A program made the translations under genes and the position numbers. The notes beneath the pieces are model-generated. The model saw only the letters and a program-made list of their open reading frames with translations, had not been told where the DNA came from and ran no database searches. Below, piece by piece: positions 16,438-23,662 of a DNA stretch of 64,000 nt (within the stretch, counting starts at the first letter, position 1; the number at the start of each line of letters is the position of its first letter). Origin of the DNA: DASXRA01 sp036558905 (lineage in GTDB: Bacteria > Actinomycetota > Actinomycetes > Mycobacteriales > Jatrophihabitantaceae); the NCBI GenBank assembly GCA_036558905.1, contig DATBER010000199.1:31751-95750 (forward strand). Reading direction: 5' to 3'.

Positions 16438-16845
16438 ATGCCCAGACACGACGCGAAGCTGTTCGAATCACAAGAGCCGCCGGCCGGGCTGCGGGTCCCG
16501 CACCTCACCGGCTCTCGGAGCGCGCTCGATGCGCTGTCCGCGCTGCGTCGTTCTCAGGGCGGACAGGTCATAGTGCTGGGGCCCGTGTGCGCACGGGTGA
16601 GCGTTGCACACGTTCGGGCGAGGTCTGGCTACGCGCCGCATCGCGGCGAGATCCGGATCGGCACCCTCGCGCACTGCCCGATCTACGCGACGCGCAGTTG
16701 CATCGAGACTTGCCCGCACGAGGGGTTGATCCTGGACGTGGTCCTGGCTACTGGCCGCCGCGGCGCGCCCGTGTTCCTCACGCGACCGGAGTCGCGCATG
16801 GAGCGGCAGGAGCGCGTCTTCAGCAGCCGTGCGTGGGACGGCTAG
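16438..16845 (+). CDS. DUF779-like small protein
   Basis: The protein is 135 aa. Its second half, GEIRIG...IETCPHEGLILDVV...GRRGAPVFL...RMERQERVF, follows the pattern of DUF779 proteins (GEF-VG, HT-LILDVV-GRG, RFL-RS-F), which often sit by aldehyde or alcohol dehydrogenase genes. The family's usual GCCDGS motif is not present; a different Cys pattern (GPVCARV, HCPIY, SCIETC) takes its place, so metal or cofactor binding may differ. No strong ribosome site precedes ATG 16438. It is divergent from the stress-por operon across a shared DosR-like box and overlaps the convergent gene at a shared CTAG. Confidence 0.7.
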   Translation: MPRHDAKLFESQEPPAGLRVPHLTGSRSALDALSALRRSQGGQVIVLGPVCARVSVAHVRARSGYAPHRGEIRIGTLAHCPIYATRSCIETCPHEGLILDVVLATGRRGAPVFLTRPESRMERQERVFSSRAWDG

Positions 16846-19508
16846 CCACGGCGCAGTTGCCGCAGCATCGGATCCGGTGCTTCTGCCGCCGGTGCGATCC
16901 GGACCTTTGCGTCGACGACGATCAAGTCGTCGCGCCCGCGGCACACGACCGGGTTGAGGTCCAGCTCCGCGATCTCCGGCAGGTCCTCGATAAGTGAGGC
17001 GATGCGCAGCAGCAGCCGTTGCACAGCTGGCCTGGATACCACCGGCCGCCCGCGGAACCCGTCGAGCAACGCCGCCGTGCGCAGCCCGCTGACCATCTGC
17101 TCGGCGTCCTCCTCGCTCAAGGGGGCGAGGCGAAGCTGCCGATCGGCGATCATGTCGGCCAGGACTCCCCCGGCACCGACCATGACAGCCGGACCGAACT
17201 GCGCGTCCTGGACGGCACCCATGATCAGCTCGATACCCGGGCCGACCATTGGCTGGATCAGCACGTCGCCACTAGCCGCTGCCTGCAGCTCGGCGACAGC
17301 TGTGCGCAGTGCGGACTCATCGGCGATGTTCAGGTGCACGCCGCCGATGTCGGTCTTGTGGATGACCCCCGACGCGACCTTGGCCGCGACCGGGTAGCCG
17401 AGCTCGCGCGCAGCCGCCACGGCGGCGTCGGCGTCGGCGACGACCCGCTCAGCGCACAGCGGGATGCCATATCGGACGAGCAGGCGCGCGATGTCCGCGG
17501 TACTCAACCACTCGTCACCGGCCGCCAGGCGCTGCTCGATCAGTGCCCGTGCGCCGGCCTGGTCGATCGTCTCCAGTGGTTCCGGCTCAGTCGTCTGAGC
17601 CGAACGGATGCGGGTGTACCGGACGGTCAGCCCGGCCGCGGCGGCAGCCGGCTCCGGGAAGCTGAACACCGGGGTCTTTCTCCCCGCGGGGGGCGAGACG
17701 GAACCGGCCGGTCCGCCGACGTGGGTTGCGATCAGCGGCTTGGCCGACGTTGCTGCAGCTAGCGCGATCGCCTGCATGACCTCGACCGGATCGGCTACGA
17801 GCGTGTCGGTGAACACCGTGAGCACGAGGTCCACCTCGTCGGCGTCGAGCGCGGCCGTCACCGCCCCCGCGACCTCGGCGGGCTGCACTCCGGCTCCCAG
17901 GTCGATCGGATTCCGGCACGATGCCGCCGACGGCACGGCCGCCCGGATACGCCCGGCGGTGCACTCCTGGAGGTCGACGACGGTCAGGCCGGCGGCCTGC
18001 GCGGCATCGGCCGCAAGGATGCCCGGCCCGCCTGAGTTTCCGACGATGGCCACCCGCGGCCCGGCGGGCAGCGGCTGCTCGCAGAGCACGCGGGCAGCGT
18101 CGAGCATCTGCTCCATGGTGTCGACGCGCAGCACGCCGGCCTGCTCGAACAGCGCGTCCACCACCGAGTCCGACGAAGCCGCGGCAGCGGTGTGCGACGC
18201 GCCGGCTCGCTGCCCGGCGGCCGAGCGTCCCGCCTTGATGGCGATGATCGGCTTGCTCCGCGAGACGCGGCGGGCGATCCGGGCGAACTTACGCGGATTG
18301 CCGAACGACTCGAGATACAGGGCGATCACCGACGTCCGCGGATCACGCTCCCAGGCAAGCAGCAGATCGTTGCCGCTGACGTCGGCCTTGTTGCCGACCG
18401 ACACGAACTGAGATACCCCCAGGCCACGCTGCTGGGCAGCGATCAGCACCGCGATGCCGAGCGCGCCCGACTGCGACACCAGGCCGAGCTGACCGGGATC
18501 CATAGGCACCGGAGCGAACGTCGCGTTGAGCCGCACCGCCGGGTCGGTGTTGAGCACGCCCAGGCAGTTCGGCCCGACCAGCCGCATGCCGTACCGCCGC
18601 GCGACATCCAGCACGTCGCGCTGGTGCGCCCGCCCGGCCGCTCCTGTCTCACCGAACCCGGCACTGAGCAGGATGACCGCGCGGGTTCCTCGCTCACCGC
18701 ACGCCCGCAGCACGTCCAGGACCTGCGATGCGGGCACGGCCACGACGGCCAGATCCGGCGGCTCCGGCAAGTCGGCCGGCGATGCGACGGACGCGACACC
18801 CAGTACCGAATCGTGCTTCGGGTTCACGGCGTACACCGTTCCCGTGTACCCGCTGTCGAGAATGTTGCGCAGCACCTCGTGGCCGACCGCGCGCGGCCGC
18901 ACGCTCGCGCCGACGACCGCCACCGAGCGGGGCGCCAGGACCGCTTGCATGCTCGCGACGTCGGCCGTCCGCTCCCGGTCATCGACGGCCGCGATGACCG
19001 CTGCGCTCGGCTCCAGGTCGATGGTGATGTGGAAGGTGCTGTAGTCCGACTTGATCGCGAGATTGAAGCCGAGGCGGCGGATCACGTTGATCATCGTCGC
19101 GTTCTCGGACAGCACGTCAGCGATGAACCGCTTGATGCCATAACGGCGCGCACAGCTGGCCAGATGCTCGATGAGCAGCGTGCCGATGCCCTCGTGCTGA
19201 ACGTGATCGTCGATGAGTACCGCGATCTCAGCTGATGTCGCGGTGACCCGCTCGAATGACGCGACGCCGACGATCTGCCCACCGACCAGGGCCACCAGCG
19301 CCTGGTGATCAGCGTCGGGCGGGCGCACGAGACTCGGCACGTAGACGTCGGCGGCGTGCCGGCTGACCGTGAAGAAACGCAGGTAGATCGACCGCTCGGA
19401 GACACGCTCGTCCAGTTCGAGCAGTGCCGCGCGGTCGTCGCTGCTGATCGGGCGGATGTGCACCAGCCCGCCGTCGGCGCGGACCGCATCCGCTTCGCCG
19501 GTGGTCAT
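16842..19508 (-). CDS. GNAT acetyltransferase fused to ADP-forming acyl-CoA synthetase
   Basis: The 888-aa product begins with a GNAT domain (about residues 15-165: SERSIYLRFFTVSR, HEGIGTLLIEHL) and continues with an NDP-forming acyl-CoA synthetase: CoA-binding domain (SVAVVGASVRP), ligase region with the candidate phospho-His in AGASHTAAAASSDSV, and a C-terminal ATP-grasp domain (PVAAKVASGVIHKTDIGGV, ELDLNPVV). Such proteins either make ATP from acetyl-CoA or act as protein acyltransferases of the Pat type; sequence does not decide which. It starts at ATG 19508, overlapping GAPDH by ATGA, and is last in a four-gene operon with two stress proteins. A dual role linking acetyl-CoA level to protein acetylation is inference. 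Confidence 0.93.
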   Translation of the reverse strand: MTTGEADAVRADGGLVHIRPISSDDRAALLELDERVSERSIYLRFFTVSRHAADVYVPSLVRPPDADHQALVALVGGQIVGVASFERVTATSAEIAVLIDDHVQHEGIGTLLIEHLASCARRYGIKRFIADVLSENATMINVIRRLGFNLAIKSDYSTFHITIDLEPSAAVIAAVDDRERTADVASMQAVLAPRSVAVVGASVRPRAVGHEVLRNILDSGYTGTVYAVNPKHDSVLGVASVASPADLPEPPDLAVVAVPASQVLDVLRACGERGTRAVILLSAGFGETGAAGRAHQRDVLDVARRYGMRLVGPNCLGVLNTDPAVRLNATFAPVPMDPGQLGLVSQSGALGIAVLIAAQQRGLGVSQFVSVGNKADVSGNDLLLAWERDPRTSVIALYLESFGNPRKFARIARRVSRSKPIIAIKAGRSAAGQRAGASHTAAAASSDSVVDALFEQAGVLRVDTMEQMLDAARVLCEQPLPAGPRVAIVGNSGGPGILAADAAQAAGLTVVDLQECTAGRIRAAVPSAASCRNPIDLGAGVQPAEVAGAVTAALDADEVDLVLTVFTDTLVADPVEVMQAIALAAATSAKPLIATHVGGPAGSVSPPAGRKTPVFSFPEPAAAAAGLTVRYTRIRSAQTTEPEPLETIDQAGARALIEQRLAAGDEWLSTADIARLLVRYGIPLCAERVVADADAAVAAARELGYPVAAKVASGVIHKTDIGGVHLNIADESALRTAVAELQAAASGDVLIQPMVGPGIELIMGAVQDAQFGPAVMVGAGGVLADMIADRQLRLAPLSEEDAEQMVSGLRTAALLDGFRGRPVVSRPAVQRLLLRIASLIEDLPEIAELDLNPVVCRGRDDLIVVDAKVRIAPAAEAPDPMLRQLRRG

Positions 19509-20509
19509 GCGCGCTCGGCCACCAGTCGGGTCAGGTCGGCCAGCCGGCAGGTGTAGCCCCACTCGTTGTCGTACGAGCCGAAGATCTTGACGAACTGACC
19601 GGCCGCCTGGGTCAGCGCCGAGTCGAACACGCACGATGCCTGGTCGCCGATGACGTCGGACGAGACGATCGGCTCGGTCGTGTACTGCAGCCGTCCGGCC
19701 AGCGGCCCCTCGGCGGCGGCCGCGGCGAAGGCGGCGTTCACGTCGGCCGCTGTCACATCGCGGTCGAGCAGCACCGCCAGGTCGACCAGCGACCCGTCCA
19801 CCACCGGTACCCGCAGGGCCACGCCGTCGAGCCGGCCGTCGAGCTCGGGCAGCACCTCGCCCACGGCCCGGGCCGCGCCGGTAGTGGTCGGGATGATGTT
19901 CACCGCCGCCGATCGGGCCCGCCGCGGATCCTTGTGCGGGGCATCGAGCACGTTCTGGTCGTTCGTATACGCGTGCACGGTGGTCATGAAGCCGCGCTCG
20001 ATTCCGAACTCGTCGTGCAGCACCTTCACCATCGGCGCGACGCAGTTGGTCGTGCAGGACGCGTTGGAGATCACGCGATGCACCTCCGGGTCATAGGTCG
20101 CGTCGTTGACACCCATCACGATCGTGGCGTCGACGCCTTTGCCCGGTGCGGAGATGATCACTCGTGTCGCCCCGGCGCTCAGGTGGCCGGCCGCGGCTTC
20201 CCGGGTGCGGAACTTGCCGGTGGACTCGATCACTATGTCTGCACCGTGTTCCGCCCAGCTGAGCTCGGTCGGCTCGCGGACGGAGCTGACCGCGATCTTG
20301 CGGCCGTCGATCACCAGCGTGCCGTCGTTGACGTCCACCGACTTGCTGAACGGGCCGAACGTGCTGTCGTGGCGCAGCAAGCGAGCGAGCGTCGTGATGT
20401 CGGCGATGTCGTTGACGGCGACGACCTCGACGTCGTCGGTCGCCGCGGCGTAGCGGAGATACTCACGCCCGATGCGGCCCATTCCGTTGATGCCGACTCG
20501 GATCGTCAT
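19505..20509 (-). CDS. gap: Glyceraldehyde-3-phosphate dehydrogenase, type I
   Basis: This is a full-length 334-aa GAPDH with the NAD-binding start VGINGMGRIGREYLRY, catalytic Cys152 in SNASCTTNC, and the C-terminal SYDNEWGYTCR. It turns glyceraldehyde 3-phosphate into 1,3-bisphosphoglycerate with NAD and phosphate in glycolysis. No pgk or tpi follows, unlike the housekeeping gap operon of actinobacteria. It lies instead between a stress protein (ATGA overlap) and the acyl-CoA synthetase fusion (ATGA overlap), which suggests a second, stress-induced isozyme. Asp34 in VNDIAD fits NAD over NADP. Confidence 0.95.
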   Translation of the reverse strand: MTIRVGINGMGRIGREYLRYAAATDDVEVVAVNDIADITTLARLLRHDSTFGPFSKSVDVNDGTLVIDGRKIAVSSVREPTELSWAEHGADIVIESTGKFRTREAAAGHLSAGATRVIISAPGKGVDATIVMGVNDATYDPEVHRVISNASCTTNCVAPMVKVLHDEFGIERGFMTTVHAYTNDQNVLDAPHKDPRRARSAAVNIIPTTTGAARAVGEVLPELDGRLDGVALRVPVVDGSLVDLAVLLDRDVTAADVNAAFAAAAAEGPLAGRLQYTTEPIVSSDVIGDQASCVFDSALTQAAGQFVKIFGSYDNEWGYTCRLADLTRLVAERA

Positions 20510-20952
20510 GACGATGCTCCCTCGACGACGGTGTCCTCGTGCACGACGAGAACGGGGCAGTGCGCGTGCTCGGCACAGTTCGAACTCACCGAACCCAGCA
20601 GCAGACCGACGAAGCCTCCGTGGCCGCGGCTGCCGACGATCAGCAGCTCGGCGCCCCGGCTGGCGTCGATCAGGACCTTGGCCGGGTTGCCCGGCCGGAC
20701 GATGATCTGCAGGTCGTGCGGGCGGTCGGCGCCGAACACCGCGTCGACCGTCCCGGTGATGACCTTCTCGGCGTCCCGATCGGGATGCCAGTGCGGGTCG
20801 GCGATGGACCAGCCGTAGTTCGGCGGCGTCTGCCAGGCGATGACCGCGTCGATTCCGGCACCGGTCACGTCCGCGGCTCGCGCAGCCCAGCGCAGAGCCG
20901 ATTTCGACGGCTCGGAGCCGTCGACACCAACAACAATCCGCTTGTCACTCAT
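20506..20952 (-). CDS. Universal stress protein, single domain
   Basis: The protein is 148 aa, one UspA domain with an intact ATP motif (GSRGHGGFVGLLLGS) and closing strand CPVLVV. ATG 20952 is preceded by GAAGGGAAA. The open frame extends upstream but lacks Usp similarity there. It follows the tandem stress protein by 35 bases and overlaps gap by ATGA. The role beyond nucleotide binding and stress survival is unknown. Confidence 0.93.
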   Translation of the reverse strand: MSDKRIVVGVDGSEPSKSALRWAARAADVTGAGIDAVIAWQTPPNYGWSIADPHWHPDRDAEKVITGTVDAVFGADRPHDLQIIVRPGNPAKVLIDASRGAELLIVGSRGHGGFVGLLLGSVSSNCAEHAHCPVLVVHEDTVVEGASS

Positions 20953-20987
20953 GACCGTTTCCCTTCGGTAAACGCGGCAAAGGCAAA

Positions 20988-21884
20988 TCAGGACTGGCCG
21001 GCCAGTTCGGCCCGCTCGCCGTCGCCGGCGAGCGCGGTCGGCTGGCCGACGATGACGACCGGGCACGGTGAGCTATGCAGCAGGCGCATGCCTACGATGC
21101 CGAGCCGGGAGAACAGGTGATCAGCGTTACGACAACCGATCACCAGCAGGTCGGCCCGCTCCGCCGCACCGTGCAGTGCGCTGAAGAGCGTCTCGCTCGA
21201 CAGTTCGATGTCGACCTCGACCGCCGGGTGGCGGCGCCACACCTCGTCGATGAGCGCGTTGAGCTGTTCCTGCTCACGATGCCGAACCTCGTCGTGTCCG
21301 GCCGCGGTGAAATCGGCCACCGGGATCGTCCAGTCGAAATGGGCCCAGGACCGAACCGCGACGAGCGGCACGCCTCTGCGTTCCGCCTCGGAGAAGGCGA
21401 ACTCGAGTGCCTGCTGGCCGGACTCCGACGCGGAGACACCAACTGCCACCGGGCGCTGCTTCTCAGCGGACGGAGAACGCCAACCCTCCGGGACGACGAC
21501 AACCGCACAACGGGCATGCGCAGCAACCTTGTGAGCCACCGAACCGAGCAGCGTTCCGGCGACCGCGCCCACGCCGCGCGAACCGACGACGACCACGTCG
21601 GCGGTCTGGCTCAGCTCGAGCAGCAGCTGACTCGGATGCTCGGCCCGCAGGACGGTGCTGATATTGCACGCGCCACTCACCTCGACGGCCACGGCGACCG
21701 CTTCGCGCAGGAGCTGGTGGTGGTAGTCGACACCGGTTCCCGGCGACGGCTCCACCTGCCTGGTCGAGTCACCGTGCGCGATCACCAGGTGCGCACCGTC
21801 GCGCGAGGCTGTCTCGGCCGCCCAGATCAGTGCGTTTTCCGCGGCCTCGGAACCGTCGACCCCGACCACGATCTGCTCGGACAT
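20988..21884 (-). CDS. Universal stress protein, tandem domains
   Basis: The 298-aa protein holds two UspA domains. The first has an intact ATP motif (GSRGVGAVAGTLLGS). In the second the motif is degenerate (GCRNADHLFSRLGIVG), so that half may not bind ATP in the usual way. The ATG at 21884 is preceded by AAGGAG. It leads a minus-strand operon with a second stress protein, gap and the acetyltransferase-synthetase fusion. A DosR-like box lies 58 bases before the start, nearly the same distance as at the DUF1876 operon. Confidence 0.93.
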   Translation of the reverse strand: MSEQIVVGVDGSEAAENALIWAAETASRDGAHLVIAHGDSTRQVEPSPGTGVDYHHQLLREAVAVAVEVSGACNISTVLRAEHPSQLLLELSQTADVVVVGSRGVGAVAGTLLGSVAHKVAAHARCAVVVVPEGWRSPSAEKQRPVAVGVSASESGQQALEFAFSEAERRGVPLVAVRSWAHFDWTIPVADFTAAGHDEVRHREQEQLNALIDEVWRRHPAVEVDIELSSETLFSALHGAAERADLLVIGCRNADHLFSRLGIVGMRLLHSSPCPVVIVGQPTALAGDGERAELAGQS

Positions 21885-21941
21885 TTCTTCTCCTTGTTCG
21901 GGCTTCGTATCAAGCGCACCGCATCGGTGGTCTGCGCGTGA

Positions 21942-21955
21942 GGGTCGAACGTCCC
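21942..21955. promoter_or_regulatory. DosR-like box upstream of the stress protein-gap operon
   Basis: On the minus strand the site reads GGGACGTTCGACCC, a near-perfect palindrome of the GGGAC-n-TTCG-n-CCC form. It lies 58 bases before the stress protein start at 21884 and 107 bases before the divergent gene at 22062. Of the proposed boxes it is the closest to a symmetrical DosR-type core. Confidence 0.55.
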
Positions 21956-22061
21956 AAGAAACCCGGGCACTTCGCGCCGCAACTCAGCGCCAACACGCCC
22001 TAATGAGGCAGGCCAGGCGATAGCACATTGGGGTTTCGAGACTTCGAACCGGGAGGCCCCG

Positions 22062-22406
22062 ATGTACCCAGATCCGCCTGTGCCCGGCACACACGAGCAG
22101 ACGCCGAGCCGATGGCGCCTGCGCCGGCGATCAGCCCAGCCCTGCGCGACCTCGGGCGGGCTGTTCCTGCAGTCGCTCGGTCGGACGATCGACCCGAGCG
22201 ACGCGGTCAACCGTCCACTCGTCGGCGTGCTCATGACCGAGGATTTCTGTTGGCGCAGCGCCGTCGAGGCGTGGCGGGCACGTAAGCCGCGGCGCTGGCA
22301 CCGAGCGAAGTGGTCGGCCTGGCGCGCCGAGCAGGCCGTCCTCGAAGGGAAGCGGTCGCGAATCCGCGAGCTCGCATCCGAGCTCGGTTTCCACGAGCCG
22401 GCATGA
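22062..22406 (+). CDS. Hypothetical basic protein of the dormancy island
   Basis: The 114-aa product is rich in Arg and Trp, with the segment WRSAVEAWRARKPRRWHRAKW and a helical C-terminus (KRSRIRELASELGF). GGGAGG seven bases before ATG 22062 and high third-position G/C support it as a real gene. There is no signal peptide or membrane segment. I do not recognise a family. The basic, tryptophan-rich middle would suit nucleic acid or membrane-surface binding, but this is a guess. It is divergent from the stress protein-gap operon across a DosR-like box and convergent with the Acg-like gene. Confidence 0.7.
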   Translation: MYPDPPVPGTHEQTPSRWRLRRRSAQPCATSGGLFLQSLGRTIDPSDAVNRPLVGVLMTEDFCWRSAVEAWRARKPRRWHRAKWSAWRAEQAVLEGKRSRIRELASELGFHEPA

Positions 22407-22449
22407 CGACACGCGCCCCGAGCTCCCTCCGTCCGGCGGCTGCATCACC

Positions 22450-23469
22450 TCACTGACGCTGCGCGGCCTGCAGCACCGCCGAGGGCTCGCGACGAGGCGT
22501 TCGGGGCAGTTCGGTAGTGGGCGCGCCTGGGTAGCCGACTCGCATCATCATCTGCGGGTAGCCGACCCAGTCCATCAGTCCCTGCACACGAGTGCGGAAC
22601 GCAGCGAAGTCGACAGCCTGGCTCAGCGGGCACGTTGACAGGCCGCGCAGCTCGGCCTCGATCATCAGTCGCATCATCGTCTGTCCGGCGCGCAGGTGAT
22701 CGGCCGCCGAGTCGGCATCGGTGAAGATCACCGCGATCAGCGGGTGCTCGTCGACGTCGCGCTCGATCAGTTGTCGCCCGGTGATGCCGACCTCGAAGTC
22801 ACGCAGCGGAACGTCCGTGTGTCGTGGCTGGCCGGCGGGCACGTGCGGAATCGCTTCGACCGGCACACCGTCAACGAGCGCGTGCACGTCGGGATCGCGT
22901 AGCCAGCGGTTCATCTCGGCCAGGTACGCCTGATCGTCGCGCTCTACCCGATCGGCCCAGCTGACCGCGACCGCGAGATCGATGCGCTGGTCATCCCGAA
23001 CGGGAAAGTCGACGCGCGCGTCACCGGTGCCGGCATTCCGGAGTTCTTCAATCGTGTCGACTGATACCTGCCGGGGGGCGAAGGGCCGGCGGTCGCTTCG
23101 TCGACGCAGCGCCGCCTGAACCTCGGCGAGAATGCGTTCGCTCGGCGCGGCCCGCCCGATCGGAACGAACCTGGCCAGTACCTCGCGGTCGGCCCGATCA
23201 GGCAGCAGCGTGGTCTGCACACTCCAACCGGCGGCGCGCAGCGCCAGGTCGGTCAAGTGGAGGGCGGCGCCACAGCTGATCAGCAACGAGTGCCCGTCCG
23301 GGTCAGCAACGGAAAGCTGGCGGCTGCGATCGGCCAGCAGAGTCAGCCCGGTCTCGTCGAGCCGCCATGCCCACGGCTGGGTGTTGTGGATCGACGGCGC
23401 CCGAACCGCCACAGTGAGGGCCTGCTCGACAGTCGGGCGGTCGAGTTGCGCGGTGCGCTGCTCAGTCAT
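22450..23469 (-). CDS. Acg-family nitroreductase-like protein
   Basis: The 339-aa protein matches the Acg family (mycobacterial Rv2032, Rv3127, Rv3131): RAPSIHNTQPWAWRL near the N-terminus, SCGAALHLTDLALRAAGW, RRSDRRPF, and a C-terminal half with GLSTCPLSQAVD and GYPQMMMRVGYP. These proteins have a double nitroreductase fold that holds FMN with a lid over the site, and are thought to sequester flavin instead of reducing nitro compounds. Several are DosR-regulated. ATG 23469 follows GAGAGAGG. Tandem DosR-like boxes lie 69 bases upstream, shared with the divergent ATPase gene. Confidence 0.92.
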   Translation of the reverse strand: MTEQRTAQLDRPTVEQALTVAVRAPSIHNTQPWAWRLDETGLTLLADRSRQLSVADPDGHSLLISCGAALHLTDLALRAAGWSVQTTLLPDRADREVLARFVPIGRAAPSERILAEVQAALRRRSDRRPFAPRQVSVDTIEELRNAGTGDARVDFPVRDDQRIDLAVAVSWADRVERDDQAYLAEMNRWLRDPDVHALVDGVPVEAIPHVPAGQPRHTDVPLRDFEVGITGRQLIERDVDEHPLIAVIFTDADSAADHLRAGQTMMRLMIEAELRGLSTCPLSQAVDFAAFRTRVQGLMDWVGYPQMMMRVGYPGAPTTELPRTPRREPSAVLQAAQRQ

Positions 23470-23537
23470 CGTCGCTGCCTCTCTCTCATTCTGCGAAGGA
23501 CGCTACGCACCACCTCCGCCACTGGCTCGGGGCTTGT

Positions 23538-23565
23538 GGGTCGAAGGGGCCGGGACCTTCGTCCG
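23538..23565. promoter_or_regulatory. Two adjacent DosR-like boxes
   Basis: Two 14-base sites lie end to end: 23538-23551 reads GGCCCCTTCGACCC on the minus strand, and 23552-23565 reads GGGACCTTCGTCCG on the plus strand. They lie between the Acg-like gene (69 bases) and the hemerythrin ATPase gene (98 bases). Tandem boxes are common at strongly DosR-induced mycobacterial promoters. Confidence 0.5.
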
Positions 23566-23662
23566 AAATAGGATCTGCCCGGCAATTACGCGTCCGTTGT
23601 TGTTCTTCACAGGCGCCCGCATCGACGCGAGCCCTTTGTAGCTGGCGTCAGGCCTTTGGTCC

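Noticed and set aside
22035..22051. TTCGAGACTTCGAACCG before the gene at 22062 as a regulatory palindrome
   Set aside because: Spacing is one base short of the box pattern and the G/C ends do not match; it may be chance in GC-rich DNA.
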